From VRUE01 sp963824705 (GTDB taxonomy: Bacteria > Actinomycetota > Thermoleophilia > Solirubrobacterales > 70-9): 64,000 bases of DNA. Below, piece by piece: positions 53,227-61,094 of this stretch (within the stretch, counting starts at the first letter, position 1; every line of letters starts with the position of its first letter). The position numbers and the translations under genes were made by a program. The stretch spans positions 1,426,001 through 1,490,000 of the forward strand of contig CAWGQE010000003.1 in NCBI GenBank assembly GCA_963824705.1. Direction: 5' to 3'. Below the pieces are notes generated by a model. It had not been told where the DNA came from. It searched no databases and saw only the letters and a list, made by a program, of their open reading frames with translations.

Positions 53227-54723
53227 CTACCGCGCTGCCGGCATCTCGCCCGCGAGGACCGGATCGGTCGTTGAGTCGAGGCAAGGCACCGGACCGGCCT
53301 CCACGCCGCCGGGCAACAGCGGCCCGAAACCCTTGCGCGTCATCTCACCCCAGTGCTGCTTGCGACTCGCCAGCGTGTACCAGGAGCGCATTCTCACCAC
53401 CGCGAGGAGCTGGCGATAGCCGACGTTCTCGACCACCGCACACATGGTGAGGCGAATCAGGTCGCTCCAGCCCGGGTAGCGACGGAAGGCACGCTCCTCC
53501 ATCAGGATCACGAGGAAGCTGAGGACGAGGCTGTAGGTCAGCGAGACAGCGAAGAACGCCAGCGCAAACGGGAGCGAGACGATCCCGAGGGCCAGCGAGA
53601 GCGCGAACAAGGCGTAACCGAAGCACTCGATCGTCGGGCCAAGCAGCTCGAAGACGATGAAGTAGGGCATTGCGACGCAGCCGATCCGTCCGTAGCGGGG
53701 CCGCAGGAGCATCTTCCGGTGACGGGCGATCATCTCGATCAGGCCGCGCTGCCAGCGGTCGCGCTGGCGCACGAGCGTGCCGAGATCCTCCGGGCACTCG
53801 GTCCAGCAGATCGGGTCGGGGAAGAACGTGATCCGACAGGGCTCCCGGCGCTCGCGCCGGTGGCGATGCAGCCGCAGCACGAGCTCGGCGTCCTCACCGA
53901 CGGTCGTCGGGTCATAGCCCCCGACTTCGACGCAGACGTCGCGCCGGAAGAGCCCGAACGCGCCCGAGATGATCAACAGCATGCCGCTCTTCGACCAGCC
54001 GATACGGCCACCGAGGAAAGCGCGCAGGTACTCGATGATCTGCAGGTTGGCCAGCAAGTTTCGCGGCGTGCGCACTCTGGCAAGGCGTCCGTCCTCAAAC
54101 TCCGATCCGTTGACGATGCGCACGATGCCGCCGACGGCGACCGTCTCCGGCGCGGCCTGGAACTCCCAGACGAGGCGCGAGAGCGCGTCGGCGTCGAGCA
54201 TCGTGTCGGCGTCGATCGCGCAGAAGAGCGGGTAGACCGCGTGGTTGATGCCTGCGTTCAGGGCGTCCGCCTTGCCGCCGTTGACCTTGTCGATGACGAC
54301 GACGCGCGGCTCAAGCGGGCTCGTGTAGACGCCGCGGACCAGCTGCGTCGGGATGTTGGAGCGCGGGACGCGGCCTACCTTGACGAGGCCGAACGCGTCA
54401 GTCAGGGTCGCCATCGTCCCGTCCGTCGAGCCATCGTTGACCACCACGATCTCGAACTCGACGAACTGCGACGTGAGCAGCGAGCGCAGCGAGGCGACGA
54501 TCGAAGGCGCCTCGTTGTAAGCCGGCACGAGAATCGAGACCGGCATGCTCATCTCCGACTCGGCGACTCCCCGGTAGTCGCGCATCGGCCGGCGCTCGAC
54601 GTAATCCTCGATCGCCCGCCAGCCGACGACCGCAAGCACGGTGAAGGTCAGCTGCAACACGACGAAGTAGGCGAGGGTGAAGACGTTGAAGCCATGAAGG
54701 ATCTGTTCGAGCAGACCCGTCAT
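53227..54723 (-). CDS. Membrane glycosyltransferase family 2, polysaccharide synthase-like
   Basis: 498 residues. One N-terminal helix (VFTLAYFVVLQLTFTVLAVVGW), a GT2 domain with SILVPAYNEAPSIVASL, VVVNDGSTDGT, DADTMLDADAL, GEDAELVLRLHRHR and the processive signature QRDRWQRG, then C-terminal helices (FVIFELLGPTI onward). This resembles cellulose/hyaluronan/poly-GlcNAc synthases. It overlaps the HEAT gene upstream by 4 bases (ATGA). The polymer is unknown. Confidence 0.9.
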   Translation of the reverse strand: MTGLLEQILHGFNVFTLAYFVVLQLTFTVLAVVGWRAIEDYVERRPMRDYRGVAESEMSMPVSILVPAYNEAPSIVASLRSLLTSQFVEFEIVVVNDGSTDGTMATLTDAFGLVKVGRVPRSNIPTQLVRGVYTSPLEPRVVVIDKVNGGKADALNAGINHAVYPLFCAIDADTMLDADALSRLVWEFQAAPETVAVGGIVRIVNGSEFEDGRLARVRTPRNLLANLQIIEYLRAFLGGRIGWSKSGMLLIISGAFGLFRRDVCVEVGGYDPTTVGEDAELVLRLHRHRRERREPCRITFFPDPICWTECPEDLGTLVRQRDRWQRGLIEMIARHRKMLLRPRYGRIGCVAMPYFIVFELLGPTIECFGYALFALSLALGIVSLPFALAFFAVSLTYSLVLSFLVILMEERAFRRYPGWSDLIRLTMCAVVENVGYRQLLAVVRMRSWYTLASRKQHWGEMTRKGFGPLLPGGVEAGPVPCLDSTTDPVLAGEMPAAR

Positions 54724-55817
54724 GCCGCCACGTGCTCCTCGAGCACCGCGTGCAGGGCGAGCTGCTCGCGCGCCCGGTCAGCCGCGTAGCGATCGTCGTG
54801 CTCGAGCGTGCGCCGCAGCGCCTCGATTCCGGGCTCGCCGAGCTCGCGCAGGGCACGTGCCGCATTTGCGCGCACCCACCAGGCTCGATCGGAGAGGCAG
54901 CTCTCGAGCGGTTCGACGGCATCGGCGGCACCCAGGACACCGAGCGACTTCGCGGCCTGGGCGCGAACCGGCCAGTCCTTCGATGCAAGCGCAGCGATCA
55001 GCGCCGGCACGCAGGCCGCTCCACCGACAAGACCGAGGGCGCGTGCGGCGGAGATCCTCACCTCGGTCGAGTCCGTCTTCAGCAGCGCCGCGAGCGCGGT
55101 CGCGGCGCGGGGATCGCGGGCAAGTCCCAATGCCCGCGCGAGGCCGGCATCGAGCTCCACTTCGTCACCGCAGGGGTCGACGCCGGCGAGAACATCGGCG
55201 ACCGCGGAGGGTCCCTCCTCCAGCGTGGAGATGATCGTCTCAACGGCCCACGGCGCCCCGAGCCGCTCGATGATCCGCTCCGGTGGCAGCAGGTGGGCCA
55301 TCAGGGCCCAGATCAGCAGCTCCGCGGCGCGCGGGGTGGCGGTGCGGGCGAGCCCGGAACAAGCGACCAGGCGCACGTCGGGGTCGGGGTCGCCAAGCAG
55401 AGGGACGATCTGCTCGACGACCGCTGGAATGCCGGGGCGGGTGAGCAGCAGCGCGGCTCGGGCGCGTGTGGTCGGGCGGCGGGATTTGAGCTTCGCGCCC
55501 AGGCTCGGGAACAGCGCGGAGGCCTCCATTGCGCTGCGGATCGCGTCGATTTGCGTGCCGGAAAGCGTCGGATACGCGGCGTCTATCGATACCGCGAGGT
55601 CGACCTGTGCGGCAACACTGCGAACGTCGTCGCAGATCGCGGCAATCGTGGCTACGTCGCCATAGCGGAGCGCCGTCTCATAGCGGGCGCGGCGCTCGAT
55701 CGATCGCAGCTCTCGGCGATCGCGTCGCAGCTTACGCGTGACGGCGAGACCGACGAGCGCCAACCACAACATCAAGCTCGATCCCACCAGCACGATGAGA
55801 CCAGTCAAAGAAGTCAT
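54720..55817 (-). CDS. Membrane-anchored HEAT-repeat protein
   Basis: 365 residues from the ATG at 55817. One N-terminal helix (LIVLVGSSLMLWLALVGLAV) then a cytoplasmic helical repeat array: PDPDVRLVACSGLART, STEVRISAARALGLVGG, DWPVRAQAAKSLGVLGA and RAWWVRANAARALRELG are clear HEAT/PBS-lyase-type repeats. It overlaps the GT2 synthase, so it probably serves as an assembly or control partner. The residues before the ATG are not conserved-looking. Confidence 0.87.
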   Translation of the reverse strand: MTSLTGLIVLVGSSLMLWLALVGLAVTRKLRRDRRELRSIERRARYETALRYGDVATIAAICDDVRSVAAQVDLAVSIDAAYPTLSGTQIDAIRSAMEASALFPSLGAKLKSRRPTTRARAALLLTRPGIPAVVEQIVPLLGDPDPDVRLVACSGLARTATPRAAELLIWALMAHLLPPERIIERLGAPWAVETIISTLEEGPSAVADVLAGVDPCGDEVELDAGLARALGLARDPRAATALAALLKTDSTEVRISAARALGLVGGAACVPALIAALASKDWPVRAQAAKSLGVLGAADAVEPLESCLSDRAWWVRANAARALRELGEPGIEALRRTLEHDDRYAADRAREQLALHAVLEEHVAA

Positions 55818-55940
55818 CGTCCTGGCTATCGACGCTCCCTGCGTCCACCTAAAGCGTGCTCCACGACCACCCACGCCTCAAGTCCGCGACCGGATGGTCC
55901 GATGAAGCTCCAGCTCGTCCCCCTACGCAAGGACACTTCC

Positions 55941-57425
55941 ATGCCGTCTCGCGCTCGCCGTTTGCTCGTCCCCTTGATCCTCTCGGCCGCAACCGCCGCG
56001 ATTGCCGCAGCTCCGGCCGCCGCCGCGCCAAGCGCTCCACGGCTCGGGGGCCATGTGCGGCATGCCTGGCCGGAGAAGAGCGCGCACCGCCCGAAAACCG
56101 CGATCGCCCGTTGGCTGGCGCGCCAGGTCGGCCCGAGCAAGCCAGTCCCGTGCTCGAAGCGCTCCGTGAAGGCGCGCGGCCGCTGCGCCGCCCGTCATCG
56201 CAAGGGGCACGCATCGGCCTCCGTCGCCACCCCGGTCGGGATGCGCGCCTCCGCGGCGTGGCCCGGAGCCCGGTCCTTGCAGAGCGAAAGGGTCCCGCTT
56301 CGCCTTTCGACCGGCCTGCGGATCTCGTCCCTCCAGCTGATCCGCTCGTTCGATATTCCCACCGACGACCCGTCCTACGAACGGCTGCTCAACTGGTCCT
56401 GGACGTATGACTCCGCGGTCGCGGCCACCGCATTCGCCTCGGTCGGCCTCCAGGAACAGGCCGGTCGCCTCCTTGACCAGCTGGCTGCGCTGCAGCGCAG
56501 CGACGGCTCGATCGAATTCGCCTTCGATGTCCTGACCGGCGAAAGCAGCGGCACCGTTCGCGCCGGCTCGGTCGCATTCGACGCGATCGCCTTCAGCGAC
56601 TACGACTCCACGTTCGGCAGCACGCAATACCTCGAAAACGCCCGGCGCGCAGCCGACTACCTCCTCTCGCTACGCAACGAAGAAAGCCTCGTGCGCGGGG
56701 GACCGGACGTCCAGTGGGTCTCGACCCAGCACAACATCCTCACTGTGATCGCACTTGCGACCCTCTCCCAGCAACTGGAAGAACAGGGTGACGAAGGCGC
56801 CGCGAACGCCTACCGTGAAGCCGCCGGGGAAATCGCCAAGGGCATCGATTCACAGCTCGTCGTCCGCGACGAAGGGCTCCTGCACTTCCGCGAGGGCGTG
56901 GGCGATGAAGTCGTCCCGCTCGACACGCAGGCGCTCGGCGTCGTCTATGCCCGCTTCCTCGGCGACGACGACCTCGCGAAGCAGGTCTACGAGTACGCCC
57001 AGCAGAACTTCGCGATCGACGGGCGCTCGATCGCACTGTCGAGCAAGAAGGCGAGCTACAACATGACCTACGAAGCCAAGGGGCCGTTCAGCGGCTACCG
57101 CCCCTACATCGGCAAGCGGGCGCCGGACGTCCTCTGGTTCGAGGGGACCGCGGAGATGCGCTTCGCCTCGAGCTTCCTCGGCCAGCCGACCGAAACGCTC
57201 GACGCGAGCATGAACTCCTGGTGGGACGTGACCCGCAAGCAGGGCCTCGCCCCGCTGGGCGCCGACCGCACCATCACCAACAACCCCTACAACGAGTACC
57301 ACGTCTGGCCGACCGCGGCCGCCGGGGCCTGGACGGTACTCAGCGGGGCAGCGCAGGACACCGACTGGGCGAATCCATCGCAGCTAAGCGAACAAACGCA
57401 AACGGTCCTCCAACTCCTGCGCTGA
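55941..57425 (+). CDS. Secreted alpha/alpha-toroid protein, probable glycoside hydrolase or lyase
   Basis: About 494 residues from the ATG at 55941 (an earlier ATG at 55902 is possible). A signal peptide (RRLLVPLILSAATAAIAAAPAAAA) is followed by a basic region and then a helical domain with repeats of the six-hairpin type: RLLNWSWTYDSAVAATAFAS, LLDQLAALQRSDGSIEFAF, ARRAADYLLSLRNEE, DVLWFEGTAEMRFASSFLG. It diverges from the HEAT-GT2 pair, with only 123 bases between starts. It probably acts on the polysaccharide made by the GT2. Confidence 0.78.
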   Translation: MPSRARRLLVPLILSAATAAIAAAPAAAAPSAPRLGGHVRHAWPEKSAHRPKTAIARWLARQVGPSKPVPCSKRSVKARGRCAARHRKGHASASVATPVGMRASAAWPGARSLQSERVPLRLSTGLRISSLQLIRSFDIPTDDPSYERLLNWSWTYDSAVAATAFASVGLQEQAGRLLDQLAALQRSDGSIEFAFDVLTGESSGTVRAGSVAFDAIAFSDYDSTFGSTQYLENARRAADYLLSLRNEESLVRGGPDVQWVSTQHNILTVIALATLSQQLEEQGDEGAANAYREAAGEIAKGIDSQLVVRDEGLLHFREGVGDEVVPLDTQALGVVYARFLGDDDLAKQVYEYAQQNFAIDGRSIALSSKKASYNMTYEAKGPFSGYRPYIGKRAPDVLWFEGTAEMRFASSFLGQPTETLDASMNSWWDVTRKQGLAPLGADRTITNNPYNEYHVWPTAAAGAWTVLSGAAQDTDWANPSQLSEQTQTVLQLLR

Positions 57426-57431
57426 TCCCAC

Positions 57432-57445
57432 CGGGGACCAATTTT
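57432..57445 (+). repeat. Copy 1 of CGGGGACCAATTT repeat
   Basis: CGGGGACCAATTTT at 57432-57445 matches the first 13 bases at 58328-58340. The two copies bracket the toxin-antitoxin pair and a small gene. They may be remnants of mobile-element ends. Confidence 0.55.
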
Positions 57446-57738
57446 CAGGGTCGGCTTGCCGTGGCTGAAGTCGCCGATCGAGCGTCGTGCATCGCGATAA
57501 CGAAAACCCGGTCGGAAGATTCTTCGTGGAGGTAGAGAAGGAGCATCCAGGGCCATGGCCCGAGCACGAACCGAGTCGGCGCCCACCGGCCGCGGAGTTC
57601 GGCACCGGCGAAAGGAAAGGTTTCGAGCACCTGCAGCGATCGCGCAATACGACTCCAGGTATCGGCCGGGAGACTGAGCGCGGCAACCGCCTCATCTACA
57701 TCCCGCCGCGCCTGCGGCGTGACGATGACCGCCGCCAT
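57445..57738 (-). CDS. RelE/ParE-family toxin
   Basis: 97 residues with the plasmid-addiction fold: VIVTPQARRDVDEAVAAL, IARSLQVLETFPFAGAEL and YLHEESSDRVFVIAMHDAR. Such toxins cut ribosome-bound mRNA (RelE) or poison gyrase (ParE). It starts one base after its antitoxin. Confidence 0.87.
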   Translation of the reverse strand: MAAVIVTPQARRDVDEAVAALSLPADTWSRIARSLQVLETFPFAGAELRGRWAPTRFVLGPWPWMLLLYLHEESSDRVFVIAMHDARSATSATASRP

Positions 57739-58002
57739 TCAGGAAGCTAGCTCGTCGAGCGGTGTTCCTTCGCCGCGAGTTGCTTGGGCTAGACCCTCCT
57801 GCGTCCGCTCCCACGCGCCCGGAATCGCATCGAGAATTTCAGTGATCCGAGCCGCGTCGGGGTCGGCGTCATCGAGCGCAGTCGATAGGAGCGAGCGGGC
57901 AAGCGTTCCCTCTTGCACGTGCGTGCGCTCTGCAAGCCTCGCAAGCTTTCCCGCGTGCTCATCGTCGAGCGTCACGTTGATTCGCTTTGCAGACGTGGCC
58001 AC
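57739..58002 (-). CDS. Ribbon-helix-helix antitoxin
   Basis: 87 residues. KRINVTLDDEHAGKLARLAERTHVQEGTLARSLL, seen as RINVTLDDEHAGKLARLAE and then a helix, is a CopG/RHH DNA-binding start; the C-terminal half should wrap the toxin. It is followed directly by the toxin gene, the usual order, and probably represses the pair. Confidence 0.85.
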   Translation of the reverse strand: MATSAKRINVTLDDEHAGKLARLAERTHVQEGTLARSLLSTALDDADPDAARITEILDAIPGAWERTQEGLAQATRGEGTPLDELAS

Positions 58003-58050
58003 GCAGCTAAAGTTACACGAGTCAGCACGATTCGTGCAAGTCGTCTCGGA

Positions 58051-58239
58051 CTAGGGTTCGCGGGGCCGAAATTCTTCCTCAACCTGAACGGCCGCATCTA
58101 TGGCCGACAAAGCCGCCGAGATCGCATGTTCCCCGCCAGGACCCAATCCCTCGATGGCGTCGAGTTCACCACTTGCAGATACGATCATCGCCGAAGCTTT
58201 CTTGAGGGTTTTGACAAATTCCTGCTGGGCCTCGGTCAT
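58051..58239 (-). CDS. Small protein of unknown function
   Basis: 62 residues from the ATG at 58239 with GGAGGAG four bases upstream, one of the best ribosome binding sites in the window. MTEAQQEFVKTLKKASAMIV then an acidic helix; largely alpha-helical. It ends 48 bases before the antitoxin. No family recognised. Confidence 0.6.
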   Translation of the reverse strand: MTEAQQEFVKTLKKASAMIVSASGELDAIEGLGPGGEHAISAALSAIDAAVQVEEEFRPREP

Positions 58240-58327
58240 TGCTCTCCTCCATGCGTACGGGCATCGGTCGTCTCCGTCGGAGGAGCGAGCGTCACAGTCC
58301 AGAGAGTTCGGCTGAGTTCGGTGGAGT

Positions 58328-58357
58328 CGGGGACCAATTTCGGGACCAAGTTTTCGG
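58328..58357 (+). repeat. Copies 2 and 3 of GGGACCAA(T/G)TTT repeat
   Basis: CGGGGACCAATTT (58328-58340) is followed directly by CGGGACCAAGTTTTC, a variant copy. Copy 1 is at 57432. Three copies near a toxin-antitoxin pair suggest the worn ends of an inserted element. The rest of 58240-58412 shows nothing coding. Confidence 0.5.
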
Positions 58358-58412
58358 AGGCCCAATCGCGACGTCCCCGCTGTCGCTTGCACGCGAAGGG
58401 AGGAGCGCTGGG

Positions 58413-59048
58413 TCAGCCGGAAAACGGCGACTCCACGCTTGGTGAGTACACGCCGGGCCAGGGCGGGTCCACTAGTCGGCGTCGTTGCTGTTCGGCGTAG
58501 GGTCGTCCTCGACCAGCGGGCAGAACGACAGCGATCGCCGCAACGGCCAAGCCGGCGGTGACAATCGAGAATGTGGATTCGCCGTTTGTTCCGGGATCTG
58601 AAATGGCCCGCAAGGCGTAGTACTCGCCCAGCGCCATCGCGTAGGCAGCGATGACGATCACACGACTTTGTATCTCCGGGCGGCGACTCACGCGTAGCCG
58701 CCGCTCGACCACCAGGGCGAGGAAGAGGACGGGGAGGATCTGGGCGGCCGCTTCGTAGTACGCGACCTTGACCGTGATCCCATTGGTGGCCATGACAACC
58801 GCGACCCACACAATGATCGCGATAAACATCTCCTCACCGCGAAGCCACTGAGGGTAAAGCTGGATGATCCCCATCACGGCGAGGCCGGCAATGATCGTCA
58901 GCGGGACCCAGAATGCCCACTGGCCGTCGATCACTGGATAGATCAGCGCGAACGCGATGGCCAGCAGGCCAACCCATAGCCGCACCTTCGAGAAGGCGTT
59001 GTCGATGCGTTCTCGGCCCAGCTTCATTGCGCGAAGATGATCACCCAA
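58413..59048 (-). CDS. Polytopic membrane protein of unknown function
   Basis: 211 residues from a TTG at 59048 with GAGGAG upstream; an ATG at 59027 is an alternative. About six helices: VGLLAIAFALIYPVIDG, WVPLTIIAGLAVMGIIQL, FIAIIVWVAVVMATNG, AAAQILPVLFLALVV, VIVIAAYAMALGEYYAL and IVTAGLAVAAIAVVLPAG. No family recognised. Confidence 0.7.
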   Translation of the reverse strand: MGDHLRAMKLGRERIDNAFSKVRLWVGLLAIAFALIYPVIDGQWAFWVPLTIIAGLAVMGIIQLYPQWLRGEEMFIAIIVWVAVVMATNGITVKVAYYEAAAQILPVLFLALVVERRLRVSRRPEIQSRVIVIAAYAMALGEYYALRAISDPGTNGESTFSIVTAGLAVAAIAVVLPAGRGRPYAEQQRRRLVDPPWPGVYSPSVESPFSG

Positions 59049-59405
59049 GCCAGACGCTCCTCAAACCGCGAGAGCGACCCGGCCGGCGGCGGGACGCGGA
59101 TGCGCCCGCGTCTTGGGCGCACTGCGCACGAGGAAGATAAGCGCGCCGCAAGTTTCATCGACCCTCCGGCAGGTAGGGGTCACGTCGCTGTTGCTTTGCG
59201 CGAGAAGCGGTACCCACCGAGCCCGAGGCTCAAGGTTCGGTGTCATCGCTGCTCGCGGAGCGCTCCCGCCGACCGCCGCCTTGATGTGAGCTCCAAGCAG
59301 CAGACCCGTCCACGCGGTCGCAACTCTTGGCCAGAAGGCGTTGCCATGAGAGGGTGTGCGGCGTCTCGTTATTTCATCGTCCGCCCCCACCCCTAGGAGG
59401 AATCC
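59049..59405. other. Intergenic region without a recognisable gene
   Basis: 357 bases between a minus-strand membrane gene and a plus-strand secreted protein gene. It holds the first copy of a 17-base repeat, GCTTTGCGCGAGAAGCG (59193-59209), and AGGAGG at about 59394-59399, which is the ribosome binding site of the next gene. Nothing else is apparent. Confidence 0.6.
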
Positions 59406-60173
59406 ATGAAGAAGGCTCTGCGCAGCAAGCTGACCTACGCCAACGTCATGTCGACGATCGCCGTCTTCTTCCTTGTCGCCGGCGGCACCGCACTCGCGGC
59501 CAGCGCGTTGAGCGGCAAGCAGAAGAAGCAGGTGGGGAAGATCGCGACGAAGGTCTTCAACGCCAGGATCAGCGGAGCGACTGTCAGCCATGCCGGCAGC
59601 GCCGACACCGCCGCCAAAGCGAACGAAGCGACTAAAGCGAACACGGCTGCGAAAGCGACTGAAGCCACGAAAGCGGACTCCGCGACGAAAGCAGCCGACG
59701 CCGAAAAGCTGGGCGGGCGAACTCCGGCGGAATACCAGCGCAAGCTCAAAGCAGGCTGCGCGCCGCCCACCTCGATCGCCGGGCTCAGCAACGAAGGCGA
59801 CGTCACCTGCACGTCGCCGGTCCAGGCGATCAGGATGACCCCCGCGGCCGTAGAAGACATTGCTCAGAACCTCGGCAACCAACTGCAGTTCCAAACCGTC
59901 TGTCACGACGGGGGCAGCGTCTCCGTGCACTTCCAGAACCTGAGCTCCAATCCGGCGACCCTCAACTGGTTCTACGGCGACAACACTGCGGCCCACGCGA
60001 GCGGTTCCAACATCGCCGGCGGTGACGAACAGGAATTCAGCTTCCTTGGCAACCGGATCGAGGGCCAGTTCATCTACTCGACCCCCTCGAGCGTGATGAC
60101 GATCAACCTCCATGCCTTCGACGGCACGACGTTCTGCGAGGTGCGCGGCACGGTGGAGACCGCCAACGGCTAG
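59406..60173 (+). CDS. Secreted surface protein with hexapeptide A(A/T)KAxx repeats
   Basis: 255 residues with AGGAGG before the ATG. The N-terminus LRSKLTYANVMSTIAVFFLV is a signature of many secreted proteins in Solirubrobacterales-like genomes. Residues about 67-100 are six-residue repeats (AAKANE, ATKANT, AAKATE, ATKADS, ATKAAD), then EKLGG. The C-terminal domain has CAPPTS, TCTSP, VCHDGG and FCEVRG cysteines and looks beta-rich. Probably a cell-surface protein; the repeats may form a trimeric or helical stalk. Function unknown. Confidence 0.75.
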   Translation: MKKALRSKLTYANVMSTIAVFFLVAGGTALAASALSGKQKKQVGKIATKVFNARISGATVSHAGSADTAAKANEATKANTAAKATEATKADSATKAADAEKLGGRTPAEYQRKLKAGCAPPTSIAGLSNEGDVTCTSPVQAIRMTPAAVEDIAQNLGNQLQFQTVCHDGGSVSVHFQNLSSNPATLNWFYGDNTAAHASGSNIAGGDEQEFSFLGNRIEGQFIYSTPSSVMTINLHAFDGTTFCEVRGTVETANG

Positions 60174-60179
60174 CTCGTT

Positions 60180-60234
60180 GCGAAACGCCCCTCGGCGCGG
60201 CGGCCCGAAAACCGCCGCGCCGAGGGCGTTTCGC
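60180..60234 (+). terminator. Long GC-rich hairpin after the hexapeptide-repeat gene
   Basis: 60180-60203 and 60212-60234 are reverse complements apart from one bulged C: GCGAAACGCCC... with ...GGGCGTTTCGC. The stem is about 23 bp with an 8-base loop. No T run follows on the plus strand, so it may protect the mRNA end or act with Rho rather than as a standard terminator. Confidence 0.65.
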
Positions 60235-60277
60235 CTGCCTCTCCTGTGTGGTCTCGGCTGCCGCCGCACCACACCGG

Positions 60278-60416
60278 GTCTTGGTCGTGAACGGCCCCGG
60301 CTCCAACCTGTTCACCTACCGGCCCCACAAGCCTCTATCCGTCCGCCGACGAGCAGCTCAGCGCCTTCATGGGACATTTCCTTGACGCTGGCCTGGTCGA
60401 GCGCACTTTGCTCTGA
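60278..60416 (+). pseudogene. Possible C-terminal gene remnant with a frameshift
   Basis: Frame 1 reads VLVVNGPGSNLFTYRPHKPL; after a one-base shift near 60333 the next frame reads YPSADEQLSAFMGHFLDAGL and then VERTLL to a TGA at 60414-60416. The two pieces look like protein sequence and have no start codon nearby, so this may be the tail of a lost gene. I cannot name the family. Confidence 0.3.
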
Positions 60417-60612
60417 GCAAGACCTTTCGTTGTGGGCACGATGGAGCCGAAGAGAGGCTGCCCCTATCCACGAGTGCAGCCGCAGCCGGAATCGGTCATC
60501 ACCCGTGGGCAGCGGGACTTGAACCGGACTTCCTTGCCCTCCCTACGCGAAGGGCGCACACCCGAACGCTCTCGCTTTGCGCGAGAAGCGAAAGTGGCAC
60601 GATAGACCTTCA
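60417..60612. other. Non-coding stretch with tRNA-like fragment and repeat
   Basis: 60505-60525 on the minus strand reads like the T-loop and 3' acceptor of a tRNA (GGTTCAAGTCCCGCTGCCCA), without the rest of a cloverleaf. 60574-60590 is the second copy of GCTTTGCGCGAGAAGCG. Both are features seen at past integration sites, but no integrase is present. Confidence 0.4.
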
Positions 60613-60686
<74 letters not shown>

Positions 60687-60728
60687 GGAGATGGCGAGGG
60701 TAGCGCGCGATGGACTGGTGTTGCTCGC

Positions 60729-61094
60729 TCAGGCGCTGAAGAGCTGGGCCAGGGAGCGGCCTACGTCCGGGGGCTCTTCCTGGCCCTCGGCGGCGGCGTT
60801 GGCCCCCTCGGAGAGGGCCTTGGCGGCGTCGGCGATCTGGTGGGAGCGACCGCCGCGGAGGACGCCGGTTTTCTTCGCTTCGGCGAGGTCGGATTCCATC
60901 AGCCCGGCGAGCTCGGCGAGGCGGCGGAGGCCGACTGCGCCCGCGGTCCCCCTCAGCGCATGGGCTTCGGCCCGCAGGGTCTCGAAGTCTTCGGTCTCGG
61001 TGGCGACGCCGGCGGCGATCACATCGCAACGACGTTTCGCCTCTTCGGCAAACGACTTGAGCAGCTCTGGATCGGGTGCCGTTTTCTCGCTCAT
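60729..61094 (-). CDS. Histidine phosphotransfer (HPt) domain protein
   Basis: 121 residues from the ATG at 61094. The phospho-acceptor His45 is in EAHALRGTAGAVGLRRL, the standard HPt motif, within a four-helix bundle; the C-terminus is a low-complexity tail. It would pass phosphate between a hybrid kinase and a response regulator, neither of which is nearby. It overlaps the thioredoxin-fold lipoprotein gene (ATGA), so the two are translated together. Confidence 0.88.
   Translation of the reverse strand: MSEKTAPDPELLKSFAEEAKRRCDVIAAGVATETEDFETLRAEAHALRGTAGAVGLRRLAELAGLMESDLAEAKKTGVLRGGRSHQIADAAKALSEGANAAAEGQEEPPDVGRSLAQLFSA

Noticed and set aside
58240..58809. Minus-strand extension of the 62-residue gene to about 250 codons
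   Set aside because: The extension is basic, low-similarity sequence overlapping the membrane protein gene in another frame, and a strong ribosome binding site supports the short start at 58239.
57445..60612. Prophage or integrative element
   Set aside because: Only a toxin-antitoxin pair, short repeats and a tRNA fragment are seen; there is no integrase, structural or replication gene.
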